NCBI GenBank assembly: GCA_037783415.1
Contig: JAZGTN010000046.1
Location: 1,556,501-1,620,500 of the forward strand
Direction: 5' to 3'
Origin: Leptasterias polaris
Taxonomy: Eukaryota; Echinodermata; Asteroidea; Forcipulatida; Asteriidae
DNA: 64,000 nucleotides
Part shown: positions 1 through 12,400 of the stretch, piece by piece
How positions within the stretch are numbered: the stretch's first letter is position 1
Layout: each line of letters begins with the position of its first letter
Notes under the pieces: generated by a model
Database searches by the model: none
Told to the model about the DNA's origin: nothing
The model's input: only the letters and a program-made list of their open reading frames with translations
Position numbers and translations under genes: made by a program

Positions 1-126
1 CTGAGCGCAACAAAATTATGCTTACCAGAACAAGGTTACCAGCCAAACTACCATGCCACATGTACAATTTGTGACTGGTATCCTGCTCTTTTCTGCTTAA
101 GCAGCTCTATGAAATTGGGTCCCAGA
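1..126 (-). mobile_element. MITE fragment with the GCTGCTTAAGCAG-type terminus
   Basis: Ends in CTTAAGCAGCTCTATGAAAT then TGGGTCCC and contains GCTTACCAGAACAAGGTTACC and CAGGATACCAG in reverse orientation. The same modules recur at 10636-10826, 14205-14290 and 56930-57090, so this is a dispersed non-autonomous family; this copy is cut by the window edge. A shorter relative lies near 361-460. Confidence 0.6.
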
Positions 127-1560
127 TGTTAACGTCACTGTGTAAAGAATTTTGTTTGTAATGATGTAGATAGGCGTTCATACAAAGACTGCTGTACCAT
201 GATAAAAGGCATCAACAACCCCCAGAGCCATATTTGCAAATGAAGCTACTTATTGCTGATAAAGATGCACCAAGACATACCTGTCTATCACAATACTAAC
301 TGCGCTAAATTTGAAAGCACAAATAAGCAGCAAATACCTTAATTTGACACTTAATTTGAATTCTGCGCTTACAGCCCGTAGAGTCACACGCATTTCAGGG
401 GCCCGTAATCGCGCAATTCTGTGGTAAGTAGTGCCATGAAATTAGGCCCTGCTTAACGACAGTTTTGAGGGGCACCGGTCGGTCAGTCAGTACACATCTT
501 ATAGGTCTTTAGTAACCTACTTCTGCTTAGCAAAATTTGTTCAATTTTGGTTCATGTCTAAACATATATTAAAAGGGTGGGTTAACATTAAGCTTGATCT
601 CAGTTTTTCGAGAAATATTAACATGATTTCATTTTGGCCAGATGTTCCATTAAACATTCACTTTTGTAGGAACCACATGTAGGAATAATTTCTTTAATAC
701 AGTCCTTTTGCCACAAGGAGTAAAACATGAACTTTATAAAATAAAACAAAAAGCATAAACCAAAATAAATTGTGAATGCGGTAAACTTCACTTTGCAGAC
801 TTAAATTACAAATGATAAACGTAAATAAATCTTGACATTTCAATACTTAATATTATGATTTATTGAGATTCATGATTTCAAGTTTGACCGAACACTGCTG
901 CAGAAATGTAAAACGACCAATAAAATGAAATAAGATAAATTGTGTGGGCACAGGATCACTTAACAAAACCATACAATTTGTTCAATGGGCTGCAAACTTT
1001 GTTGACCCTCACTTTTGTCCAATTTCTCCGCATTCCTTAGACCTTTAGAATACATTTATACATTAAACCGTTGAACCTTCATGACACTTCACCAACATTC
1101 AAATCCCATACAAAAGTTACTTCTTTTTACAATAGATTGGTCCTGTTCGATTTCAAGCAATGTATTTTTTCCTTTTTTGGTTTGTTACTTAAGAAGCTGT
1201 TGAACACTATCATCAGAATTTGACAAAAATTATTGCACTTTTTATAAACCTTAAATTACTTGCACATGATTTTAATTGGATAAAATCTCTTCCTCAAGCC
1301 GAAACGTAAATTTCACGTTTTATATTCAATGTTATTTACACAAGAAAGCCAGACAGCCAAACTAGAAAGACAATAAAAGAATACACTTATTGAAATTCTT
1401 AAAAGTTCTCCTGAAATGAAACCCAGGAATTGAAATTAATTTCAGGTTGAGATAGGTGGAGTTTACCGAGTTAACTAAAAGTATTTTAGCTTTGTATTAT
1501 GTCTGGTAAAACTGAGATGTCACAATAGATTATTGTCTCAAGTTTTAGATAATTGTTTTT

Positions 1561-1660
1561 TAGTAATGCCATGGACTCTCTCAAGGTGTGACTTAGCAAG
1601 GTACAAGTTGTAGTAATGCCATGGACTCTCTCAAGGTTTGACTTAGCAAGGTACAAGTTG
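1561..1660. repeat. 50-bp tandem duplication, two copies
   Basis: Units 1561-1610 and 1611-1660 start TAGTAATGCCATGGACTCTC and differ at about one base, so the duplication is recent. Confidence 0.95.
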
Positions 1661-2512
1661 TTTCTGAGTTGTGGGAGACAGTTTTGTGGTGAGAAAGTGA
1701 GCCAGGACAGTGTTAAAGATTTCTAAAAGAAAGGCAGTGTTGAGAAAAGAAATTTGAAGAATACTTTGACGAATTGAATTTAGATTCAGAAGTCGTGTCC
1801 TTTTCTAGTGACAATGCACACATTATATAGCACATGTGCAGAATGCATTCTGTGACAAGCTTTGCCTGGTCCAATCCAGACACTAGGTGGCAGCAGACAA
1901 CCCAGTTAGGGGTGCACCACACTAAATAGGCCAACATTCATGCGTATATTACAGTATTACAGTATATTTTGAATTATAACGTTTTGGGGGTCATGCAATT
2001 AATAGATTGTGTAAATACAAGAATTTATCACAACCCGTGGGTTCTGTGCTTCAACTTCTGAGGAGACTTGGTAAATTTAGGCGTTAAAGTGAGAAGTGCT
2101 CCACGAAAACTGGCAGCAAGTCGGTTTTGAGAAAAAAAACATTTTCGTGTTTTTGGGGGTTTTTTCTGGTGTAGTTAGCAAAAATTCCAAACGGCTGATC
2201 TCCCAAAAATTGAAAAGAATTCTGAAGTTCAGTCGTCCGAAAATATGTTTGATTGGTTTTCAAGAGGCTGACAGACTTACACGATTTTTTGAGTATTTTT
2301 GAATATTGATCATTTTAGCATTGTTTGCTATGGGAGTTTATTTAGTGTGGTGCAACCTTAGCCACTGATTGTGTAATTCTAAGATCCCGCAAGTTTCACA
2401 CTAAATGTAGTATAGGTTTTTGAAACCACTGCTTGGGGTTGGGGTTGGGGTTGGGCTTGGGCTATGTCAGTTCTCTAGAAATGATGTGCTTTCCTTATGG
2501 GGTTTCCAATTG

Positions 2513-2770
2513 GCAGACACTTGTGTCCTTAATCAAGACACTTATCAACTATTGCTTCGTCATTCGGACGGGACATAAAAGAACCAAGTACACTTGTCGT
2601 TAAGACAAGGCAATCACCCTGGTGTTTTCTGTATGGTTGGCTGCAGATTGTGCCAAACCTTGTAAACCATTACATGGTGCTATGTCAATAAATGGATCTT
2701 ACGATTTGAACATAGCTCCGCAAACCTGTCATAGAACAACATAAGTGCTTAGAAGTACTAGGTAATTAGC
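2513..2770 (+). mobile_element. Decayed tRNA-derived SINE body
   Basis: Shares CACTTGTGTCCTTAATCAAG, ATTGCTTCGTCATTCGGACG and ACCATTACATGGTGCTATGT with the better-preserved SINE at 28752-29195. The tRNA-like head is missing. Confidence 0.7.
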
Positions 2771-3322
2771 ACTGTAATGTTAATTATTAAAATGCATGAT
2801 TTTTTCCCCCTTCACATATGGCAACCCCTAAATCCCAAAACTTGAGTCTGAGCAATACTTGCACAGTATGTTAAGCAGCTTCATCATGTAAAGAGAGCTT
2901 TTTGAACACTTGGCCCTAGAGCGAATTTCTAAATTATTAGCTGTAAAACACAACCTACTGCTGAACAGATTTATTTCTTTTGCAGGCATTTGCAGGGAAC
3001 CAATCTCAACAAGCGACGTTTGTAATTCAGCGGCTGGTAACCAGTCTCTACAAAGCAAATCTGTGTACTTCAATAGCGAGTTTATGCAATTTACCAGTGG
3101 TCTTTCACAATGTTGACCCCTTGCACAGTGCGGAACGCACCTCCAAAAAAATGCGCATCTACCATTTCCACCGTTTTGAGAATCAATTCCTTTATTTGAC
3201 TACTAAAATGGCAGAAAGGATAAACAGGTGTAAGTGCGCTGCACATTATGCAAGAGATCTTTAGACTCAATCTAAGCACACTCAAGCAATAACCATGATG
3301 ATGGATCTACTTAAATGATTGA

Positions 3323-3328
3323 TTTATT
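3323..3328 (-). promoter_or_regulatory. AATAAA hexamer overlapping the RICTOR stop codon
   Basis: On the minus strand AATAAA covers the last base of the CAA codon, the two A-ending stop positions and what follows (CA ATAA context CAATAAATC). A GT-rich patch (TTGCTTGAGTGTGCTTAG) follows about 30 bases downstream. If it acts as a poly(A) signal the 3' UTR would be only about 15-25 nt; other AATAAA hexamers exist further downstream (near 3190 and 2973). Confidence 0.4.
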
Positions 3329-3416
3329 GACAAACCACTGATAAGACGTTACTTGTTTCTTCCAGTTTCTTCTCGATTTCCTGCACGCCTTGGATCTCTC
3401 TTGCTTCCTCAAACAG
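3324..3416 (-). CDS. RICTOR: RICTOR exon 30, last coding exon (residues 1739-1768 and stop)
   Basis: Acceptor ATGTAG. Encodes LFEEAREIQGVQEIEKKLEE and then TSNVLSVVCQ and TAA. The extreme C-terminus is not conserved with human, but the exon keeps phase 0 and forms an amphipathic helix continuing LFQDLKYTE. The stop codon sits inside an AATAAA hexamer. Confidence 0.85.
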   Translation of the reverse strand: MFEEAREIQGVQEIEKKLEETSNVLSVVCQ

Positions 3417-6400
3417 CTACATGAGAAACAAAATACAAAAGCAGTTGGTAAGTTTTTTTAGCAGGGAAAATATTGCCGTGTTAAAAGTGACATCTGGCGT
3501 CAACAGGTAAGTTGATTTTAGTCGCCTCTTCTTATGACCTCGGCAATGGCACTGTGCAAGCTTGTGACGTCATATTGCAAGCAGTGTATTCATGTAGAAC
3601 TTTATTAATGGTACCATACATTTTGAATAAAGAAAGTAATATTTGAGAACCTGAAGACCCATCAGAACAAGATTTGACCTCTGACCTCATTAAGATGGGG
3701 TCTCCGTGTCCCCTTTGACAGTGATAAACAAAACGAGACTGTAAACCAGACTAACCTCTGTGTATTTGAGATCCTGAAACAACTCCTGGATGAAGCGTCT
3801 AGCAGAGAGTCGATAACTACAGTTGCCAATCAGGTACGCAACGTCAGAATACAGACACACACTCTCAAACGTTGAAGGGAATTTCTCTCTCAAGCTACAT
3901 GACAAACAGAACAAATCAATAGTAGGGTCTGCAGATAATTACAAATTTAACACTCTTTGATTCATTGGTCTGAAAGAACCTCAAAGATTGACTTGGTTTT
4001 ACTTTTGAGTGATTCACTAGGATCTAACAAAATCCAACACCATAAGGTAACTCAACACCCAAACTGTTGGACTCTGATTATGGTGGCATGCCTGATCCCT
4101 TGAGTGATTTACTAGGATCCTTCCTCACTTTAACAAAATCTAACACCATATGGTGACTCACACCCAAACTGTTGGACTCTGATTATGGTGGTATGCCTGA
4201 TCCCTTGAGTGATTTACTAGGATCCTTCCTCACTTTAACAAAATCTAACACCATAAGGTAACTCAACACCCAAACTGTTGGACTCTGATTATGGTGGCAT
4301 GCCTGATCCCATGAGTGATTTACTAGGATCCTTCCTCACTTTAACAAAATCTAACACCATATGGTAACTCAACACCCAAACTGTTGGACTCTGATTATGG
4401 TGGTATGCCTGATCCCTTGAGTGATTTACTAGGATCCTTCCTCACTTTAACAAAATCTAACACCATTCAGTAACTCAACACCCAAACTGTTGGACTCTGA
4501 TTATGGTGGCATGCCTGATGATCCCATGAGTGATTTACTAGGATCCTTCCTCACTTTAACAAAATCTAACACCATATGGTGAACTCACACCCAAACTGTT
4601 GGATTATTGATAATGGTGGCATGCCTGATCCGTAGTACACGGTATAACACCTGGGGGCATTTACTCCCAAATTGGCACAACCAAGATTATTGTGATGATG
4701 ATGATAACAGGTGAATTGGGTCTATACAACGATTTGACATAAAGATTCCCAGCCCCGATGTAACAAAATTAGGCTTTGATCCTACCTTAAGAGACCTTGT
4801 TCCTGGGCTTTCATTCCCACTGAGCTCCCGAGGTTAATGACTAGACGTAGCACTTCTTTCCGTATCAAAGCCCGCCCTCGCGGGGTATCCTGTCTCATAC
4901 GAGTAGAGTGACTCGAATCAGTGCTATGTGCACTCCCTGTGCTGGCAGAGGACATATCAGCACTGTTTGGGGTGTAGCGGCCACTGGCGGCGCTTGAGCC
5001 CCGTAGACGAGGTCGTGTCTGAGGGAGGTTGCTGTCTGCTTCACTGATAGAGCGAAGCCTGTCATCCTCTGAAACACAAAGCAGAATCTCGGACGTAACT
5101 TTATGTAAAGTCAAAACAACGAAGTGGCGTGTTGTGATCGAGCGGTCTAGTTAACCGAACCCACACTCTGGTGTTGTCAGCAGCAGAGTGTGGGTTCGAA
5201 TCCCAAGCATGACACTTAATTTAATTTAGAATTGATTCAGGCTTAGTAAAAGCATCAAAGTAAGTGAAGAAAGAATAGAAACTACTTGAATCTTACCGTC
5301 TTCCTCTGTCTCCAGATTAGTCAGGCTCCTCATCTTAGTGCAAATCAAGCAATGCTCCACAAGATGTTTAGTATCTTCATTAAATTCAACCTCGCCCCTC
5401 GCACTCCCCTTCCCTCCCCTGAAATCACTCTGGTTGCCATAGCTACCCTCATCCTGGGGCTCTGTATACAAGGACATCTCGCTCGGATCTATTTGGTCAA
5501 TGTCTCCCGTCTCATTGTGCTTGTCAGGGCGGAGCCGACCATCCGGAACGAGGGCTGAGGGGTCGATGCTTGAGAAGTCTTGGAAACCTGAGGTATCTGA
5601 GGAGGTGCTTGATGGTGGGCGTCGACCTCCTCGGTACTGACTCTCGTCAGTCTGAATGAAGAGGAGGAATAATCTTAGATGGCCATGCCCACTTTACAAG
5701 GATTACGAAGAGCTCATGGGAAATGTACTGAGCAAGTTTTCCTCATATAATTTGTATTAGAAAAACGTTCTCTTTGTACTTGCCTTTCATTTGACTAAGA
5801 CTCAAGTCTTTGTCAGAATTAATAGTTTCCATCATAAGAAATGCCTTCAAACATGTGTTCTTTTTCTGCTGGGTTTTGAGTCACATCTGGTTTTTTATTT
5901 ACATTTGGTTTTTGAGTTACATTTGGGTTGTTTAATATCAAGTACTAAACCACAAGTAATAAACCACAAGGGTTTTTAAATTAACATTTGGGTTTCAATT
6001 TACATGTACATGTGTTTTTAAAATTTCCATTTGGGTTTTTAATACATATGGTTTTTGAGTGATATTTGGGGGTTTGAGTTACATTTGGGTTTTAATTTAC
6101 CCCAAGCTGACTGATTTTGATTGATACAAAGGTTGGATTTAGTAACAATTAACCTTTAAAAACTTACATGGAATATGAGGCTGACATCTACTGGGAGACA
6201 CAGTCCTAGATACTCTCCTGTCACTGACTGGGATGAGGTGTGGGTGTTAGATCGAGGCTTAGGTACTCCCCTGATGACATCCAGAGAGTTTATGCTCACT
6301 GTCCGACTATCAAGAAATCAAAAACAACAAGAGCAGAGTTTGAAACTTTGAATCTATAGGTGAAAACATCTCGTAAGAATTGTTGTAACTCCACGGAAAT

Positions 6401-9400
6401 GTAAACACCAGCCTACAGTCTGACCATTCAATATACTACACTGTGGTTTTGAATGATAGGAGCACGACAGCCTGTAATGATATCATGCGGTGAATGCATT
6501 ACATAGCACTGAGTCAACCCTCCTACCATGTCTTCTGTCCGACCAATCAATATCATCCACTGTGGTGAATTCATGTACACTACACAGTAAACAAATGTGC
6601 ACAGTTGTGCCACCATACACAACCCATGCAGTTGAATGGTTTATCTTAGTGAGTCTTTTCATGTATGTCTGTCATTTGTCTGTCCGTCCATAGGCTTGGG
6701 TACAAAAACTGTTGCTTCACCCCGGACCTAGATGTTGCCATTTGTTCAATGTTCACTGTTACATCAGTTTGTAAAATACTGATGTACAATGCACAGTCTA
6801 TTTGATTAATATGTAACATTTTGTATTATTCTTGTAATTTATGGCAGCATTGAAATAAATGTTTGGAAATGATTGGTCTACTCGCTGGAAAAATATTGCC
6901 AAGAGTAGTGAGTCATACTGGCTCTAAAAAGAAATGTGGGTTTGAAAAAACACAGCTCTGCTCAATATTTTAATCAAAAAAGAAAATCCAAAAGCTAAAT
7001 GTTCTTCTTCCTTATTCTGATAGACTTGTAAAGCCCGGTTCAACGATTTCGTCCAGCAATTTTGCACAGCGAAATATTTAAACTGAGCAAGTTTTGTGCA
7101 CACTGTATCAGTTACTATTGAGTAGCAACTGATGCATTTTGTGTAGCATTTTGCTCTGCTATACAAGAGAAATCATTCACTGATACTTCATGCGAATTGC
7201 GAAAGCGACTTTCCTTGCATCACAATTGGAAAACAGCGCATACCTGATTGTTCCCGTCATAAAATTCACTTTGCGTGAAGCACATGTGTGAACCGGGCTT
7301 AAGGGAATTCAGAACAAATTATCAATGCATGCAGACAAACTAGAATACCTGGTATGGGCCGAGACATAAGAATTTCATCACAAACACGTTTAAGGAGTTG
7401 ATCCTAGTTTGTTCTGAGAGAGTTTGTAAAAGGGGGTTTGAGGATTAGGGCAATGGTAAGGTAGTTGATAAGTAAAGCAATTCAGTACAAGGCACAAGAT
7501 TGTATGTTGACAAACTTACTCAACAAGAAGTCCCTTCTTTCTTTCTTCCACGTGGTAAGCCAGCTCGTCATGACTGCTGATAGAGGCCGGACGTCGTGTA
7601 TTATTCTGAGCAGTCTGGTCCCCAGACGACTGACGATGAATACGCAATGCTTTCAACGCAGCGTAGCCATGAGCGTCCCGACTAGTCGTGAACACAGCAC
7701 TCGTCTCCAGGACGTTGGAATATGGCGTGTTAAAGTTTGAGGACACGGTCTTGGATAAGCGTTTCATGAAACTAGGCGTCCGTTTTAGATTGTGCTGCTT
7801 TCGCAAGGTGTTTGAGGAATGAATACCTTTAATTGTTTGACTACTTGTGATGGTGTTTACACTGGAGTTGGAAGACTCCGTCGGAGGGCTCCCGGGGTTG
7901 GAATGCAAAGAGCTAATCCCGCTGGTCTGGGTTGTGTCCGTCGCAAAACTCTCACTGCGACTCTTTGTACCGAAGCTGCTGCGTCCGCTTTCGTTGCTGT
8001 CGCAGCGACGTCCGAAACTACGCTCCCGCAATGAGTGCGCCCGTGCACGATCGGGCATGATATCTGAATGGAACCGTGCTATGTTTGGGTTGGGGGACGA
8101 GGATCTCATGGGTTTGGAGCTTGCATCACTGTTACTCCTTAGTTTTGTCAAGCGGCCATTTTTCCTCTGACCGTTGGGTTCTTCCATGGCCGGCATGGTC
8201 TGCACCCGTCTCAGGATACTGCTCCTTGGTGTGACCCCAGCATGTCCAATCGTTGCATATTTGGGAAGTCTTGCAATATCATGATTCTGAGTTCTAACTG
8301 GCATGTCACTGTGGGAGCCTGACCTGGTCCTCACCTCAAGGTCACTACCCATGACCCTTGACCTCTTCTCAATCTCGCTAGTGCTCCCATGAGTCCTCTG
8401 CTCAGCGATTCCAACCATTAACATTTTCGTTGGGCTTGATTTGGTTCGATCTCTCCGTCCCATCCTCTGAATGGGTGGGGCAAGTGACGGCGACTTCTCA
8501 TCCGACATAAACTGAGAGTCACTTTCCTCTTCCTCTGAGAATCCCAGTTGGGGACTGGCACTCCGACAAGGACTCACTTCTCCACCCACAAAAAACACAT
8601 TTTTTCCATCCGGATCGTTTTCAATGACGAGTTTTGGACTCTCAAGGTCAGGCAGCTTGTCGCTAAGAAACAACTTAGGGCTGTCCAGTGTGTAATTGGA
8701 TTCGCTCAGTGGAGAGTAGGGAGAAGGTGAGGACCCTGAACGATCTGTGAATTGCCCAAGCTCATCAAAGAGATTATGCCGCTCTTCCAAAACAGGAAAG
8801 TACTCAGCGCGACTGTGGCGTACACTCTCCCACCCAAGAGAGCTCAGGAGATCTGCTCCTTGGCGATTCTTGGAGAAGAGTCCCAAGACATAGAAGCAGG
8901 TCCTGTGGAGAAAGTAGAACATCACATTTAATAGTGACTTGCAGGTTTTCTTGCTGGAAGAGGAAATACATGAAAGCAAGTGATGCCATAATTAACCTTA
9001 ACCCAAGTCCTTCTACATCCTCTTTCCCAAAATGAAGGATGCAAAAGACCCGAGGGTCTTGGACCCAAATAACAATTGCTTACATCCAAGTCAAACATGT
9101 AGGTGTGGAGTGACTTAGGACTATAGTCACCTATAGGCTAAAAGCCTAGGGAGTAAGGGTTAATATGTTAGCACTAACAACAGCAAACACTTTACCATAA
9201 ACGTTTAGCATGTTTAGGGGCATTATAGCAGCCACAACAAGCAGATATTAACAACAACAATAACAGCAAAAAGCATCCTCATGAAAAGTTTCACAAAGTG
9301 GTCCCTGGGGATATATAACTCACACATGAGACCTGAGCTAATATTGAAATGAACTTTGCAAACAAGAGACTCAAACTAACTTTTTGTCCTAAGCAAAGAT

Positions 9401-12400
9401 TTTTTGTAAACAAACTTGAACATGAAAATAAAATTTGAAATACTCTTACCCTCTTATTGAGAAGACTTCACATTCTTCTGCTAACCGAATGATGTCAGGA
9501 ATGATGGCTTCTGCAACTAGCAGCTGTAGGCCGTATGACGATGTTCCCGTGTGACCCTGTAGACAAGAGGGAAAACGGCCCAAAATAACTTTCAATTGCA
9601 AGAGAAAATAAGTTTATCAAACTCCTAGTGAATGATACCCATGCCAACATCCTTACGGACTGTGAAGGGGGTAACCCCGGTTACAGGAGTAGGTGGCAAT
9701 GTGCCCCTAGTGACAGTTGATTTGGGTCGGCAAATCAGTAAAGCGTAGCACTCACCTTAAAGTGGCCATCCGGCCTTGTGATGTTAGGCGATATCTCATT
9801 AAAAAAGTTAAATAAATAAAAAAACTTTCTTCTTTTTAATAGTTCATCTTCTCTTCAGACAAAAAAACATTGATATAATATTTCTCACAGTATAACTTAG
9901 AACAAAGTTGCAATTCAGACCATGTGATTTATTTGGTTACATGTCTGCTTTATACAATAACTATCAACTTTATCTCATATTTGTAGATGAGATTGGAACA
10001 TGAGTCAGGGTGAAGGTTAGCAGGGGCGGGGCAGGAACGGGGCGGGGCAGGAACTTACCAGAGCCCACAAAGCTGCCTTTAGGTTGAGTATACTAGAGTA
10101 CGATGAAATGTCAGCGTATCGTACGATATCACTCAGCTCAGGAATGTAATGCTGTTCAAATAACACAATGTGATATCAAATTATAGTCAAGGAAAACAAA
10201 GTATCAAAGTAACGACCATGGGTCCTGTAACATCACAAATTTACAAAACAGACACAGAGCCTGGACTTCCTGCAGGCACTATTTGAACACAGCCCAATGG
10301 AAGTAAACATTAAATCTTATAGTTTATGGAGATTGCACTGTCTGATTTGTATCAACTTTTGATGTGAAGAAAAGGGGGACATCTTAACTTGTTCAGCTGT
10401 CGTTTTTTATAACTCTTGAATTTATGTGGAAATTATGACACAGGATGTAACATTTCCCATAATATCTAATATTTTTCATTGTTCATCCCTTGCTTTTTCT
10501 GCATTGTTTCTGCCTCATTCTCTCTCTTTTCATTTCTTTCTACCGCTTCTGTTACGCTAGTATACCTGTTGATGTGTGTTGTGTTGTGTTGTCATTTAGC
10601 CTTCAAGAGAGCTCTGCTAGGATCGAAACGTCAGTGTCCAATTTCACAAAGCTGTTTAAGCAGAAGATATTGCTTAAACAAATTCTGCTAAGCAACAATA
10701 AGCAGGATACCAGTCACAAAAATGTGAAATGGTACTTTAGCTGGTAACCTTTTTCTGGTAAGCATAATTTTGTTGTGCCTAGCTAGTATTTGTGCTTAAG
10801 CAGCTCTATGAAATTCAGCCCTGGCCATTAACAATGTTTTGCATTTGAAAATTCTCACGGATGTAACTAATTTCCCAGAGACTTACCTCCTCAATCATCG
10901 GTTTATTACCTGTTTCTCAAGTGTCTCACAACCAGCTTTATGTTGAACCAACTGACCGTAGAGATGAACTGGAACATAGACATCTTTTCGTTTCTTCTTC
11001 TCATCTCGAGACCGTCTTATGAATCCACCTTCAAAGATGGGTTTCTGATAACAAGTAAAGGCTTCGTTGATATCCGTCTCCACCAAGGTGACGTATTTAC
11101 AGTTGTAGGAGGAGCGCCATTTCTCTAATTCATGGGTGACAAAGTTCACCTCCGAGAGATATTTGAAGCCCTTGGGTGTGGAAAGAAACCTGAAGGGGTA
11201 TGACAGCAATTTAGTGACAACTTCAGACGACTAATGTTTTATTGAAATACAATTCTGATACTAGCAATTAAAAAATTAATATGTAAATAAGCATATAAAT
11301 AAAAAATATAACAAACTGAGCTTTACATATTTGAGACACTAAAACAAAGGACAGAAAAATATACACTGAACATTACTTGAAACATAAAGTATCTTTAGTA
11401 AATGTTCAAGCATCATTAAAAATGTAAAGAAACAGCAAGGACTATGATCAGTTGCCTTTAATAAACATAACAATACACAGGGAGATGCAAAATAAGGTTG
11501 ACCGCCCGTACCTTGTTAGTAGTAGCACCCCCCTGTCTCCCATATGAAGTAAAGACGGCCTAATCTGTACCAAGCTATGTAGATTTGAATCGTCTTCACA
11601 AGCTTCTTCAATGATCTCAATGGCCTCCGACGTTACAGCGGAATTCTTATCATACAGCTGTGTGACTAAGAACTCCATGCCCCAGTTCTGGAAGAAAGGA
11701 ATCTGGGCACGGAGTTGAACTCGGAGATGACCGGTTGCGTACAGACGTACTGACTGTTGTGAATAAAGAAAGAAAAAGTGATCAGGTGAGGTTTGCGGTA
11801 GCACCATGTGTAAATCTCTTTTTGAGTAGTGTTGGTTCTGAAAAGAACCTGTTGTTGATACTCAATGATTCGATCAGTATGCTCTGATCCTCTTCAGGAG
11901 AAAAAGTGGATTCATGATTCTACTCTTATGAAGCTTCAATGAACCAATTGGATTTAAAGGTGGGGTCATAGATTGGAAAATACTTTAAAAACCATTGACC
12001 ATAAAAACTTACTTGGTGAGAAGCACTGCAGCTGTTGATATTATAAACTGCTTTGAGAAAGGATTCGCTTCGAAATATAGTTTGGAACATTTTCACCCAA
12101 GAACATTTGAATCTGGGAAACGATTCATGCATGAATCCTTTCTCCGGTTCGAATCCTGGTTCGAATCCTGCCAGGGGCACTATGTGGATTGGATTTTCAG
12201 TCCCTGCCTGATTGTGTGGGTTTCCCTTGGAAAAATTCTGGGGGTTTCCTCCCACATCTAAAACTGAAACTTCCTTCATTGTCTTCTCTCCATTGGGTTC
12301 TTGGCTAGTACAGTGATTAAGTTTGCTTTTCTGAGAATTCTTAGCTTCACAACCAGAATTAATAAATTAAATGTTAAGAGATGTTTTTACATTTTTGTAA

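Larger units (their letters stand above)
1..3323. other. Region downstream of RICTOR
   Basis: No coding sequence recognised on either strand. Contains the MITE fragment, a 50-bp tandem duplication, a short GGGGTT run (2433-2460), a decayed SINE body (2513-2770) and otherwise AT-rich DNA. Any RICTOR 3' UTR would lie at the right end. Confidence 0.6.

Noticed and set aside
2433..2460. Telomere-like GGGGTT run
   Set aside because: Only about four units, imperfect, and internal to the sequence.
4010..4632. CRISPR-like array
   Set aside because: Units are contiguous with no unique spacers and the host is eukaryotic; it is an ordinary tandem repeat.
7819..8170. Plus-strand frames of 71-107 aa
   Set aside because: They lie opposite the conserved RICTOR exon 25 and are shadows of it.
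8903..8979. Continuous open frame that would start RICTOR exon 25 at 8979 with its own ATG
   Set aside because: The join of exon 24 (AGAGG) to the CTCCACAG acceptor gives RGTCFYVLGL as in human. The upstream codons are intron read-through.
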